A stretch of DNA of 64,000 bases from Chitinophaga vietnamensis (GCF_902167635.1 NZ_CABHMS010000002.1:62001-126000); one strand, 5' to 3'. Shown: positions 1-9,383, numbered from the stretch's first letter. The notes: generated by a model from the sequence alone, not told the origin. Made by a program: numbers and translations.

Positions 1-1143
1 AGCTGGCTGGCCGCCAGAGGACACGAATGTACCGTGATCACCACTTATCCCTTTTATCCGCAATGGCGGGTACAGGCGCCCTATCATTCGCGCCGGTTCC
101 TTTATACAAAAGAAAAGCAAGGCAATGTTACAATATATCGTTGCCCGCAGTATGTGCCCGCACGGCCTTCCGGCATGAAACGCATGATACTGGATGCCAG
201 CTTTTGCTTGTCGTCGGCCTGGAAATTGCTACAGCTGGGCTTTTCACGCCGCTATGATGTGGTGATGACGGTAGCGCCGTCGTTTCAGCTCGGCTTGCTG
301 GCGGCGCTGTATAAAAAATGCCGCCGCGCAAAATTTATCTATCATATCCAGGACTTGCAGATAGAGGCTGCGCGCGACTTACAGATGATCCGCTCCGGAT
401 GGCTCATTCGCCGGCTGTTACAAATAGAGCGGTTTATTTTAAAACGGGCAGATGTGATCAGCAGCATTTCCACCGGTATGATACGCCGGATCAGCGAGAA
501 GGCCGGAAAAGAAGTGTTGTTTTTCCCCAACTGGGTAGATACCCGCTTGTTCTATCCGATCGCCGACAGAAACGCCTTGAAAGCGCAGTTCGGTTTTAGT
601 GTTAATGATAAAGTCATCCTCTATTCCGGCGCCATTGGCGAGAAGCAAGGGCTGGAGGCGATCCTGCATGCCGCCGTAGCGCTGAAACATCAGCCGGCAC
701 TGAAGTTCCTGATATGTGGCTCTGGCCCTTACCAGCAGCGGCTTAGCGCTATTGCCGCACAACATGCATTGCAAAATGTAACCTTCCTGCCATTACAGCC
801 CGCGCAAGTCTTTAATCAGTTCCTCAACATGGCCGATGTGCATCTCATTATCCAGAAGGCCAGCGCCAGCGACCTGGTAATGCCTTCCAAACTCACTACC
901 ATCATGGCGGTGGGCGGCCTTGCCATCGTTACCGCCAACAGCGGCACCAGTTTGCACAGCCTGATACAACAGCATCAGATCGGTATGCTCATAAATGCCG
1001 AGGATCAGGAGGCGCTGCGCGAAGCCATCAGCAAGGCAATATATGAACCGGCCCATGTGATACGCAAAAATGCCAGGGCATTTGCGGAGAATTATTTGTC
1101 GATAGAGAAAGTGATGACCGGTTTCGAAGCCGCTATTTCCTGA
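1..1143 (+). CDS. Glycosyltransferase family 4 (WcaI-like), 5' partial
   Basis: The frame is open from base 1, so the N-terminus lies outside the window; the ATG at 34 is internal because the residues before it (LAARGHE...) are the conserved first alpha-helix of the N-terminal Rossmann domain, followed by TTYPFYPQW as in colanic-acid WcaI-type enzymes. The C-terminal GT-B half shows YSGAIGEKQGLE, the nucleotide-sugar region CGSGPYQQRL, and MPSKLTTIMAVGG. The family moves a sugar from a nucleotide sugar onto a lipid-linked or polysaccharide acceptor at the cytoplasmic face of the membrane. About 380 residues are visible. It probably closes an exopolysaccharide cluster upstream. The acceptor cannot be told from sequence. 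Confidence 0.9.
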   Translation, partial: SWLAARGHECTVITTYPFYPQWRVQAPYHSRRFLYTKEKQGNVTIYRCPQYVPARPSGMKRMILDASFCLSSAWKLLQLGFSRRYDVVMTVAPSFQLGLLAALYKKCRRAKFIYHIQDLQIEAARDLQMIRSGWLIRRLLQIERFILKRADVISSISTGMIRRISEKAGKEVLFFPNWVDTRLFYPIADRNALKAQFGFSVNDKVILYSGAIGEKQGLEAILHAAVALKHQPALKFLICGSGPYQQRLSAIAAQHALQNVTFLPLQPAQVFNQFLNMADVHLIIQKASASDLVMPSKLTTIMAVGGLAIVTANSGTSLHSLIQQHQIGMLINAEDQEALREAISKAIYEPAHVIRKNARAFAENYLSIEKVMTGFEAAIS

Positions 1144-1149
1144 TCATTG

Positions 1150-1204
1150 AAGCCAGGTTCAAGCCAGTATAAAGCCAGTATAAAGCTAGTATGAAGCCAG
1201 TATG
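1150..1204. repeat. Tandem 11-bp repeat, about five units
   Basis: Five consecutive 11-base units begin at 1150, 1161, 1172, 1183 and 1194. The last four read AAGCCAGTATA, AAGCCAGTATA, AAGCTAGTATG and AAGCCAGTATG; the first is AAGCCAGGTTC. The block starts seven bases after the glycosyltransferase stop codon. It has no coding frame and no obvious hairpin. It is probably a slippage-generated microsatellite in the 3' untranslated region. Confidence 0.75.
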
Positions 1205-1295
1205 AAGTGCTGGAGCATGCCATCAACAGGCCCCCTTACCTCCTGAGGGCTAATTATCACTTTTTCCATACATTGCAGCTACATAATCTGCAATC

Positions 1296-1586
1296 ATGTA
1301 CTACTACTATAAACTCATTCCGCCACGCCCCACTTTCCATACGGATATCACCGCAGCAGAACAGGAGATCATGAACCAGCACATCGCTTACTGGGGCAGC
1401 CTCACAGAACAACGCACCGCCATCGTATTTGGCCCGGTGTTCGACCCTTCCGGTGTTTTCGGTATCGGTATCATAGAGGTGAGCACCCCCGAAGAAGCCC
1501 GCCAGGTGCCGGAACAAGACCCCGCCATCCGCTCCGGTACATTCAAATATGAACTGTTTCCAATGGAGATCGGGTTTATCCGGTAA
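1296..1586 (+). CDS. YCII-related small protein
   Basis: A 96-residue protein of the YciI-like dimeric alpha/beta-barrel fold. It begins MYYYYKLIPPRPTFHTDIT, has the helix with EIMNQHIAYWGSL, and ends with GTFKYELFPMEIG, matching the usual pattern in which an N-terminal strand, a helix with a conserved His and an Ala/Gly-rich second strand pair make one domain. Family members are mostly of unknown function; some are linked to chlorinated aromatic breakdown or sigma-factor-like proteins, but nothing here supports such a role. It stands alone, with 152 bp upstream and 212 bp downstream. Family call is by motif recall, function unassigned. Confidence 0.65.
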   Translation: MYYYYKLIPPRPTFHTDITAAEQEIMNQHIAYWGSLTEQRTAIVFGPVFDPSGVFGIGIIEVSTPEEARQVPEQDPAIRSGTFKYELFPMEIGFIR

Positions 1587-1798
1587 GATCAGCGATCGTT
1601 AGATCAAGATTACCTGCTGAGCAGCTAAACCAGCCCCTCCAGATAAATTTTTGCAGTTCTGGACTTTTCCCTTAATTTCATCGGGAGTGAGTAACCATTT
1701 TTTACGTAACCATTGACCATTTTCACAAGTAGCCGGGTACCCATTGCACTAATTAGAATGCCGTTGTGACTATCACAATTTTTAATGACCATTATCTT

Positions 1799-3967
1799 AT
1801 GCGCCGCCCCTTTTTGTTGTTGAGTATTGTTTTGTTACTGCTTTTCGTACTGATGGCAGTATTTATGGTATCCGGATATCGCATTCACCGTCACAGCGCC
1901 AAACAGTTGCTGCTGGCTGCCGACACGCTATCGCAGGATAATCCCGGTCTTCGCCTGATGGACTCTTCCCTGCTCACCCTCAGTGATGCAGAGAATAATT
2001 TCAGGCTCTACACCGTCACCTATAAAAGAAAGCACCTCGCGGCCTTCTCCTCGGAACTCGGGCAGGTGCTATCCATGGTAGACAGTATCAGCGCATCGTT
2101 AGGGAAACTGAACGACAACAGCGCCTTCGATGATCTCATCAAACAGAAAACGGAGCTGTCGCACAAGATCGGTGAAATGAAGAAAGCCACCGACTCCATG
2201 CTCACCCATTCCCTCGATGATGATATGCTCAACCGCTTGTTGCGCGGCCTTCCCTCATATAATGTGAACCAGATCAAAAAAGATGATGTCACGTTTGATA
2301 CGCTGAGCTCACAGCAGGGTAGTACCGCCAAGCGAGGGTTTTTCAAACGTGTCTTCTCCAATAAACAGGATACCGTAAAGGCGCAGATGACCATTATGGT
2401 GAAGACGAAAAGCGGGAAGGTGATCGACAAGAAAACCTATGATGAACAGCGGATGAAGGGCATCATCACAGATGTAAATACCTACTACAAAAATATCCTG
2501 CGACAGCAACTGGCCAACCGCCTCCGCATCAACGACGCGGAACAATCGCTGGCAGGCACCAATATGGGCGTGCTCGGCGAATTGAAATCACTGATCATCT
2601 CCCTGCGTGATCAAACCTCGAAAGTGATCGCCACGCGAAAACAACGTACACAAGGTTTTGTGAATACGAGTGTAAGGCAGATGGAAGATATCTCGGGTTA
2701 CGGCCTGGCGGCGCTGCTCGTCTCCCTGGTGCTGGTAGCCGCCGGCGCTATACTGGCATGGGAACATTATCGCCTCATCCGCCAGAATGAGCACATGGCA
2801 AGGGAACAGGCCCGCGTACGTGCCGACTTCCTCAACAACATGAGCCACGAAATACGCACGCCGCTCAATTCCATCCTGGGTTTCAGCGAACAGCTCTCTC
2901 ATACTCACCTGGAAAAAGAACAACGCGACCTGCTCCATTCCGTGGAAGTGGCCGGCGATATGCTCATGCAGGTGGTGAGCGACGTGCTCGATTTCTCCAA
3001 ACTGGAAAATGATTATATCTCCATACAGCGCCAGCCATTTGTCCTGTACCAGGCCTTTGAAGAAGTGGTGGATACCATGCGCATCCAGGCCGACAAGAAA
3101 AACCTGGCCTTCAACGTGGAATTTGACGGCAGCAAACAATGGAGCGTGAGCGGCGATGCCTTCCGCCTCAAACAGATATTGCTCAATCTCATCAGCAATG
3201 CCATCAAATATACCGAGAAAGGCAGTATAACGGTAACGGCTAAACTGGAAAAAGAAACGGAAAGCAAAGCGGTATTCCACTGCACCGTTAGCGATACCGG
3301 CGAAGGCATCAGCCCGGAAGCGCAGGCAAGGCTGTTTGAACGTTTTTACCAGGCCTCTTCCCGCAGCGTAACAAAAGGCGCCGGCCTCGGTCTCGCCATC
3401 ACCAAACGCCTCGTGGAACTGCATGGCGGCAACATTTCTTTCAATAGTGAGCTGAACAAAGGCACCAGCTTCACCTGCAATATCCCTTACGAGGTAGTAT
3501 CCGCACCGCTCACCGTAGTAGTGCCGCAGAAAGAGCCGCAACTCAAGCCTGGCGCCTATATGGAAGGACGCTATGTGCTCATCGCCGACGACCAGGAGAT
3601 GAACCTGCTCTTGTTGAAAATGATGCTCACCCGCTGGAAATGCCGCTTCGATATGGCTACTGATGGTGAAGTGGCCATCGAAATGTTCGACCGGCAACAA
3701 TATGATCTCATCCTCCTCGACCTCCATATGCCCAAACGCAATGGCCTGGATGTAATAGAGCATATACGAAAAGATAAAGACCCCGCCAAAGCCAATGTAG
3801 TGGTGCTGGCGCTGACCGCCAATATCACCGAAGAAGATATTACCGATTTCCGCAAGGCCGGCTTCAACGACTGGCTGGTGAAGCCTTTCCGCGAAAGGGA
3901 TATCTACAGCGTTATCATTAAAAACCTGCCGCCGCCCGTGGATGCCGGCAGGCAGGAAGAAGCCTGA
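1799..3967 (+). CDS. Hybrid sensor histidine kinase/response regulator
   Basis: A 722-residue membrane kinase if translation starts at ATG 1799, which directly precedes a transmembrane segment (RRPFLLLSIVLLLLFVLMAV); an in-frame GTG at 1766 is the alternative. A periplasmic helical sensor region of about 260 residues follows, then a second membrane helix (LAALLVSLVLVAAGAILAW). The HisKA box NNMSHEIRTPLNS places the phospho-accepting His at 350. The HATPase has N-box LISNAIKYTEKG, G1 DTGEGIS and G2 GAGLGLAITKRL. A C-terminal receiver domain has acidic DD near residue 602, phospho-acceptor Asp641 in LLDLHMPKRNG, and Lys in KPF. The AraC-type gene that follows at once is a possible output partner. 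Signal unknown. Confidence 0.93.
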   Translation: MRRPFLLLSIVLLLLFVLMAVFMVSGYRIHRHSAKQLLLAADTLSQDNPGLRLMDSSLLTLSDAENNFRLYTVTYKRKHLAAFSSELGQVLSMVDSISASLGKLNDNSAFDDLIKQKTELSHKIGEMKKATDSMLTHSLDDDMLNRLLRGLPSYNVNQIKKDDVTFDTLSSQQGSTAKRGFFKRVFSNKQDTVKAQMTIMVKTKSGKVIDKKTYDEQRMKGIITDVNTYYKNILRQQLANRLRINDAEQSLAGTNMGVLGELKSLIISLRDQTSKVIATRKQRTQGFVNTSVRQMEDISGYGLAALLVSLVLVAAGAILAWEHYRLIRQNEHMAREQARVRADFLNNMSHEIRTPLNSILGFSEQLSHTHLEKEQRDLLHSVEVAGDMLMQVVSDVLDFSKLENDYISIQRQPFVLYQAFEEVVDTMRIQADKKNLAFNVEFDGSKQWSVSGDAFRLKQILLNLISNAIKYTEKGSITVTAKLEKETESKAVFHCTVSDTGEGISPEAQARLFERFYQASSRSVTKGAGLGLAITKRLVELHGGNISFNSELNKGTSFTCNIPYEVVSAPLTVVVPQKEPQLKPGAYMEGRYVLIADDQEMNLLLLKMMLTRWKCRFDMATDGEVAIEMFDRQQYDLILLDLHMPKRNGLDVIEHIRKDKDPAKANVVVLALTANITEEDITDFRKAGFNDWLVKPFRERDIYSVIIKNLPPPVDAGRQEEA

Positions 3968-3986
3968 TAAATCGTATCTTCATGCC

Positions 3987-4793
3987 ATGGCGATCATCCT
4001 TCCTCCGGGCAATTATTTTGGCGTGGAGAAACAATGCAATGAAAACGCTTTCTTCCGGCTGAACATCACGCAATACAAGCCTGATGCGCACCTGCGTGAG
4101 CATTACCACGAAAACGCCTATCTCAGCCTGCTGATCAGCGGGAACTATGAAGAAGTGAACCGCCATGCCTCCGATGTGATCAAGCCGGGAGAGATCCTCT
4201 TCAGGCCTTCAGGGTACAGTCATGCCAATCATTTCAGGCATGCTGGCGGCCGTTGCCTGAACATCGAATTTAAGCAGGAGCTCCTGCAACAGCAGGACCT
4301 CCTGCCGCTGCTGCCGCAAAAAGCCGTCATCTACAAGGCCGGCGCTTTTGAATACCTGTACCGCCTGCTCTATGCTTTCAGCCAGGATCCGCAGGCTTCC
4401 ATGCCCGCACTGGCAGAGGATTACGTGTTCAACTGGCTGGCCGGGCATCAGCAAACAGCAGTGCCGCTGCGCCTCCGCTGGCTGCCGCAGGTAAAGGCGA
4501 TCCTGGAAAATGAATTTGATACCCATCATACCATTCCATCGCTCGCCGCTCGCGCTTATGTGCATCCCGTCTACCTGGCGCGCGCTTTCAAAGAACGTAC
4601 AGGCTTCACCGTTGGAGAGTATCAGCTGAAGATGCGCGTGAGAAAAGCCGTGGAGCTGCTTTTCACCACACAGTTGCCCGTCGCTGATATTGCCTTTGCC
4701 GCCGGCTTCAACGATGCGCCGCACCTGGTGCGCGCCTTCCGCTTTTTTTACCAGGTAACGCCCGGAAAATTCCGCAGCACGATAAATAGTTAA
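3987..4793 (+). CDS. AraC family transcriptional regulator with cupin sensor
   Basis: A 268-residue regulator. ATG 3987 is preferred over an ATG at 3942 that would overlap the kinase by 26 bases and add a non-homologous leader. The N-terminal half has cupin-like features (REHYHENAYLSLLISGNYEE, then GEILFRPSGYSHANHF). The C-terminal half carries the two HTH units of AraC/XylS proteins: IPSLAARAYVHPVYLARAFK and VADIAFAAGFNDAPHLVRAF, ending with the typical VTPGKFR. It lies 20 bp after the hybrid kinase gene, so co-transcription is likely. The ligand is not evident. Such proteins usually activate a nearby promoter; the M1 peptidase gene downstream is a candidate target. Confidence 0.88.
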   Translation: MAIILPPGNYFGVEKQCNENAFFRLNITQYKPDAHLREHYHENAYLSLLISGNYEEVNRHASDVIKPGEILFRPSGYSHANHFRHAGGRCLNIEFKQELLQQQDLLPLLPQKAVIYKAGAFEYLYRLLYAFSQDPQASMPALAEDYVFNWLAGHQQTAVPLRLRWLPQVKAILENEFDTHHTIPSLAARAYVHPVYLARAFKERTGFTVGEYQLKMRVRKAVELLFTTQLPVADIAFAAGFNDAPHLVRAFRFFYQVTPGKFRSTINS

Positions 4794-4849
4794 TCTGATA
4801 CAATTTGTTTTGCCGGGGTATGTTTTTCTTTGTGAAAAAGAAGAACATC

Positions 4850-6802
4850 ATGCGCCGCTTTATAGTATACCTGTTCCTGTTATTACCTTTGATGACCACT
4901 GCGCAGCAGTATCCTGATTATCAGCTGCAAGTGGCTGCCAGCCTGGCCAGGCAGACATTCAACGTGCAAGGCGCCCTTTCCTTTACAAGCACCGCCGAAC
5001 ATACCGATTCCGTGGAGATCGTGATCAGCAGGGGCGCAGGCCCAGCCTCCGTGCAGCTGGAAGGCGCCGCCGCCCGTCTCGATACTGTTGCAACAGACAA
5101 TGGCGATATCGCATGGCGTTGGCACTTTGCCCGCAAACTGCCTGCCGGCACGCCGCTCAGGGTACGTTACCATTATGAGCGCGGCATGGCGCCCGCTTTT
5201 CAATATTTTATCGATAGCAGCTTTTGCATGGCCGGCGGCTATGGCTCTGCATGGTATCCGCAACTGAGCAGTAATGGCGGTACCAGTCGCGGTACCGGCA
5301 CGATAACCGTCACCACAGATGAAGGCTTCCTGCCCGTAATGGCGTCCAGTACGCTGAAAACCGCTACTGTAAAGGGGAAGCCGGTGTACGAGTTTAAATA
5401 TACCTTGCCCGATATCTTCTCCCTGTATATTGGCCGTTACACCAGGCAGGAATATAAAGGCGAGCGCTCTTTCTATACCTATGCGATACAGAAAAGTATC
5501 GATGGCGCCGATATTTCCCGCAAAGCCGCTGCGGTGCTCAATTTCCTGGCAGCGCGTTTTGGTCCGCTCGATATTCCCAATTTCTCCATTATCGAACTGC
5601 CGGAATATGTATCAGAGCAAACCGGCATCGGCGGCGCGAGTATTTTAGGCGGCGTGGTAATACCCACGGGCGGCCTGCGCCGCTTCAACTACGCCTTGTT
5701 CGGTCACGAGATCGGGCATCAGTGGTGGGGCAATAAAGTGATGACACGCGGCGCGAACGGCAAAGCCATGCTCGAGGAGGGCCTTGCCCAGTACGGTTCT
5801 TTGCAGGTGGTGATGCAATTTGATAGCGCGCATGCGATCAACTACCGCAAAACAGGCTACCCTGGCTATCTCCCGGATCAGAGCGGCCTCGGCTACCTGA
5901 AAAATGCCGCCGCCGGCAATGATGAGCCCCTGTCGAAACTCACGGGCAGCAACGATCATATGTTGGCCGACAGCAAAGGCTTCCTCACACTGGAAATGTT
6001 GTCAAACGTAATGGGCAAGGATGTTTTCCACCGGGCATTGCGCCAGCTCATCGAAGCGCATCATCAGGATGGTTTATCATGGGAGGATTTTTTGGGAGAG
6101 ATGGAAAGAGCGCATGGCAGCAGCCTGCAATGGTTCTACCAGCAATGGTTTGCGCGTACCGGCGCGCCAGCCTGGGAAAGTAGCTGGCAGCAGCAGAGGC
6201 AAACCCTGCAACTGAGCATCCGGCAAAAAGATAGTCTCTATCAACTGCCGCTGGAAGTGCTCGTCACTTATCAGAACGGGCAGCAGGAAATAAAGAAGAT
6301 CACGATCAACCAGCAGAACAATACGCTGGAGCTGCCGGTGAGCGCGGCAGTGGCGGATGTACAGATAGATCCTTATTTTAAAATATTGCATTGGGCCGAG
6401 GACCTGCGCCCTGCCGCCATGAGCCTGGCGAAAGTGCAACGCGTGATGAAACTGCGGATGGACAACCGCCTCGACGAGGCCGTACAGCTCGCGAAATCCT
6501 ATCTCAGCGAGGGTTTCAGCCATGATGCCTATGGCGCGGAATTTACCTTGCTGTATATACTGGGCCGCATAGCAGCCATGCAGAAAAAGCCGGATGAAGC
6601 CATCGCCTGCTACCAGCGCGCCTTGCAATGCGCTACCCGCGCACCAGAGCTACTCGCCTATACGTATTATCGCATTGCGCAACTGGCGGCGGCCAAACAA
6701 GATAAGCCCCTGCTGCAATGGGCCGGCAACAATGCCATCCAGGCCGATGCCGCTAACCATCATGCTGACGGCATGGAAGATCGTATGAAGTTGTTATGGT
6801 GA
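4850..6802 (+). CDS. Secreted M1-like (gluzincin) metallopeptidase with TPR tail
   Basis: A 650-residue exported protein. ATG 4850 is chosen because it opens a signal peptide (MRRFIVYLFLLLPLMTTAQQ) with cleavage after TTAQ. The zinc site is HEIGH (His286, Glu287, His290) followed after exactly 18 residues by Glu309 in MLEEGLAQY, the HExxH-X18-E signature of family M1. The usual exopeptidase GAMEN motif is not visible; the equivalent stretch reads GIGGASILGG, so aminopeptidase specificity is uncertain. The C-terminus, about residues 540-640, looks like two or three tetratricopeptide-type helical pairs (GRIAAMQKKPDEAIACYQRA). It likely acts in the periplasm or at the outer membrane on peptides. 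Single gene between AraC and Rieske genes. Confidence 0.88.
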   Translation: MRRFIVYLFLLLPLMTTAQQYPDYQLQVAASLARQTFNVQGALSFTSTAEHTDSVEIVISRGAGPASVQLEGAAARLDTVATDNGDIAWRWHFARKLPAGTPLRVRYHYERGMAPAFQYFIDSSFCMAGGYGSAWYPQLSSNGGTSRGTGTITVTTDEGFLPVMASSTLKTATVKGKPVYEFKYTLPDIFSLYIGRYTRQEYKGERSFYTYAIQKSIDGADISRKAAAVLNFLAARFGPLDIPNFSIIELPEYVSEQTGIGGASILGGVVIPTGGLRRFNYALFGHEIGHQWWGNKVMTRGANGKAMLEEGLAQYGSLQVVMQFDSAHAINYRKTGYPGYLPDQSGLGYLKNAAAGNDEPLSKLTGSNDHMLADSKGFLTLEMLSNVMGKDVFHRALRQLIEAHHQDGLSWEDFLGEMERAHGSSLQWFYQQWFARTGAPAWESSWQQQRQTLQLSIRQKDSLYQLPLEVLVTYQNGQQEIKKITINQQNNTLELPVSAAVADVQIDPYFKILHWAEDLRPAAMSLAKVQRVMKLRMDNRLDEAVQLAKSYLSEGFSHDAYGAEFTLLYILGRIAAMQKKPDEAIACYQRALQCATRAPELLAYTYYRIAQLAAAKQDKPLLQWAGNNAIQADAANHHADGMEDRMKLLW

Positions 6803-6861
6803 GACAATTTTGACCGGCGGAAATAAAATATTATCTTCCTGATAAACAAAACCGCCTGTTT

Positions 6862-7944
6862 ATGTCCATCTTCCACGTCGATGAAGATATCAGTGTGGCA
6901 CGTACCCTTCACACCGATTTTTATACCAGCCCTGATATCTACCACGCCGTAAAAGAAAAGATCTTCAGTCCATCCTGGCAGCTCGTGGGCGATGTACAGC
7001 AGGTGTCGGAGCCAGGGCAATGCCATCCGTTCCTGCTGTTGCCCGGATACCTGCACGAGCCTTTGTTGCTCACGCGTGATAAAGACAACAAGATCCGCTG
7101 TATGAGCAACGTGTGTACCCACCGTGGTACGGTGCTGGTGCCAGAGCCTTGTAACAGCGCGCACCTGCGCTGCCGTTATCATGGTCGCATCTTCAGGCTG
7201 GATGGCACTTTCCAGTCGATGCCCGAATTTAAAGAAGTGAAAAACTTCCCCACGAAAGAGGACGACCTCACCGTGCTGCCCCTGCTGAAATGGGGCCCGC
7301 TGTTGTTCGCCTCTTTGCAGTCGCCTGATCCTGCGCCGTATCTCGCGGAAATGATGCAACGCCTAAGCTGGCTGCCCTTGCATGAATTTGTGTTCAGGCC
7401 CGAGCTGTCGAAAGACTACTACGTGCAAGCGCATTGGGCGCTCTATTGCGAAAATTATCTCGAAGGATTTCATATTCCCTTTGTACATGCCGGTTTGAAT
7501 GCCGTGATCGATTTCGGTAATTATACGACTGAACTATTCCGTTACGCCAATTTACAGCTGGGCATTGCCAAAGAAGGCGAGGCCTGTTTCGATCTTCCGC
7601 CGGAATCGCCCGACCATGGCCGGAAAGTGGCCGCTTACTATTTTTTTGTGTTCCCCAATATGATGTTCAACTTCTACCCCTGGGGCCTTAGTATCAACAT
7701 CGTGGAGCCGGAGGCCATCAACCGCACGCGTGTACGTTTTCTTACTTATGTGTGGAAAGAACAGCTGCTCCATACCGGCGCCGGCGCCGACCTCGATACC
7801 GTGGAGATGGAAGACGAGGAAGTGGTAGAGGCCGTGCAAACCGGCGTCCGGTCGAGGTTCTACCGGCATGGACGTTACTCTGTTACACGGGAGCAAGGTA
7901 CCCATCATTTTCATCGTATCATCGCATCATTCATGCAGTCCTGA
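6862..7944 (+). CDS. Rieske-type ring-hydroxylating oxygenase, large subunit
   Basis: A 360-residue oxygenase. The N-terminal Rieske domain binds the 2Fe-2S cluster through Cys85-x-His87 and Cys104-x2-His107, separated by 16 residues (CTHRG ... CRYHGRIF). The C-terminal SRPBCC catalytic domain has the mononuclear iron motif NYLEGFHIPFVH with two His. Members hydroxylate or demethylate aromatic acids, quaternary amines or similar compounds using electrons from a separate reductase. No reductase or small subunit is encoded nearby, so it must borrow one. Its stop codon overlaps the start of the APC permease by one base, indicating translational coupling and suggesting the permease imports the substrate. 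Substrate unknown. Confidence 0.9.
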   Translation: MSIFHVDEDISVARTLHTDFYTSPDIYHAVKEKIFSPSWQLVGDVQQVSEPGQCHPFLLLPGYLHEPLLLTRDKDNKIRCMSNVCTHRGTVLVPEPCNSAHLRCRYHGRIFRLDGTFQSMPEFKEVKNFPTKEDDLTVLPLLKWGPLLFASLQSPDPAPYLAEMMQRLSWLPLHEFVFRPELSKDYYVQAHWALYCENYLEGFHIPFVHAGLNAVIDFGNYTTELFRYANLQLGIAKEGEACFDLPPESPDHGRKVAAYYFFVFPNMMFNFYPWGLSINIVEPEAINRTRVRFLTYVWKEQLLHTGAGADLDTVEMEDEEVVEAVQTGVRSRFYRHGRYSVTREQGTHHFHRIIASFMQS

Positions 7945-9383
7945 TGCCATTGCCTATGCCTGGAAAAACAGTTGTTCGTCATACCATCGGATTCTGGCCG
8001 GCCACGGCCATCGTGATCGGCAGCATCATCGGTTCCGGTATTTTCATGAAACCGGCTACCATGGCGGCGCAGCTGGGCTCGCCCGTATGGCTGGCCGTGG
8101 TGTGGGTGGTAGGCGGTGTGTTCTCTTTGTTCGGCGCTTTCATCTTTGCAGAAGTGGGCGCGATGTTGCCGCGGACCGGCGGGCTGTATGTATATTTCCA
8201 GGCGATGTTCGGCGATTTCTTTGCCTTCCTGTATGGATGGGCGGGTTTCGCGGTGATCAATTCCGCGTCTGTATCGGCTATTGCATTTGTGTGCGCACAT
8301 TATGCCAATTATTTTTTGCAATTGCCGCATCTGCCGCCTGCCGTAGAACATGCATGGGTATTGCATCTCCCGCTGCTGGGTAATCTTTATCCTTTGGAAG
8401 ACCTGGGAGTGAAGGCGCTGGCCATTGTGCTGGTGCTGGGCCTTACCTGGCTCAATTACCTGAGCCTGAAGGCCAGCAGCGCTTTACAGTTGATCTCTAC
8501 CTTCATCAAGGTATTGGTGATAGCTATTGTGATCTTCGGTATCTTTTTTTCGGGGAAGGGCACGCTGTCGAACTTTGTGCAGCCGGCCACAGATGCGCCA
8601 CGGGGCGGGCAGCTGCTGAGTGGCTTTGTTGCCGCGCTCACGGGGGCTTTCATGGCTTACGACGGATGGATCAATATCACTTTTGTAGGCGGGGAGATGG
8701 CTGCACCGCAGAAAAATATTCCGCGCAGCCTCATCACTGGGCTATTCGTTTGTGTGCTCGTGTATCTTTTAATTAATCAGGCTTATCTGTATGTGCTGCC
8801 GGTGGGTGCCATGGCGCATTCCACGCTGGTGGCGGCGGATGCTATTGAGCTGGCCATCGGGCATACGGGCAGCGCTATTGTGGCGGGCCTCATCGTGATC
8901 TGTACTTTCGGCGCCGTAAATGGCAATACCATGGCCATTTCCAGGGTCACCTATGCAATGGGCAGCAACAAATTATTTTTCGCATGGACAGGCAGGGAGC
9001 ATCCCCGCTTCGGCACGCCGGGCAATGCCTTGTGGCTGCATGGCATCTGGTCGTCGGTACTGATCCTCAGCGGCTCTTTTGATATGCTGGCGGATATGTT
9101 CACCTTCGTAGCATGGGTAGTATATCTGTTAGGGGCCGTGGGGCTTTTTGTGCTGCGGCGCCGCATGCCGGATGCGCCACGCCAGTACCGTACCTGGGGC
9201 TATCCTTATGTGCCGGTGCTGTTCATTTTATTTGCCGCCTTTTATGTGGTGAGCACGGTATGGAATGACATCGCCCGCTATGCCAGCGGTGAGGCGCCTG
9301 TGGTCAATTCTGTGCTGGGCCTTGTGATCACCGCGTTGGGCATTCCTTTTTATCTCTATTTTAAAAGAAAGCGCCAGCGCTGA
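7944..9383 (+). CDS. APC superfamily amino acid/polyamine permease
   Basis: A 479-residue inner-membrane transporter with about 12-13 hydrophobic segments. The start is the ATG at 7944 in the overlap TGATG with the Rieske gene stop; a longer open frame from 7752 has an Arg-rich non-membrane leader and is an artefact of overlap. The first membrane helix has the APC signature GSIIGSGIFMKP, and FAEVGAMLPRTGGLYVYF is the conserved TM2-TM3 region. Family members import amino acids, polyamines or related amines by proton symport or exchange. Coupling to the Rieske gene suggests uptake of the oxygenase substrate, which would then be an amine or amino-acid-like compound; this is inference. Confidence 0.92.
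   Translation: MPLPMPGKTVVRHTIGFWPATAIVIGSIIGSGIFMKPATMAAQLGSPVWLAVVWVVGGVFSLFGAFIFAEVGAMLPRTGGLYVYFQAMFGDFFAFLYGWAGFAVINSASVSAIAFVCAHYANYFLQLPHLPPAVEHAWVLHLPLLGNLYPLEDLGVKALAIVLVLGLTWLNYLSLKASSALQLISTFIKVLVIAIVIFGIFFSGKGTLSNFVQPATDAPRGGQLLSGFVAALTGAFMAYDGWINITFVGGEMAAPQKNIPRSLITGLFVCVLVYLLINQAYLYVLPVGAMAHSTLVAADAIELAIGHTGSAIVAGLIVICTFGAVNGNTMAISRVTYAMGSNKLFFAWTGREHPRFGTPGNALWLHGIWSSVLILSGSFDMLADMFTFVAWVVYLLGAVGLFVLRRRMPDAPRQYRTWGYPYVPVLFILFAAFYVVSTVWNDIARYASGEAPVVNSVLGLVITALGIPFYLYFKRKRQR

Noticed and set aside
2588-3763. 391-residue open frame on the minus strand
   Set aside because: It is wholly antisense to the histidine kinase gene, which has complete HisKA, HATPase and receiver motifs; the minus-strand product is His/Phe/Gly-biased without domains.
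7752-7943. N-terminal extension of the APC permease
   Set aside because: Arg-rich, non-hydrophobic and overlapping the Rieske gene; the ATG at 7944 matches the family start.
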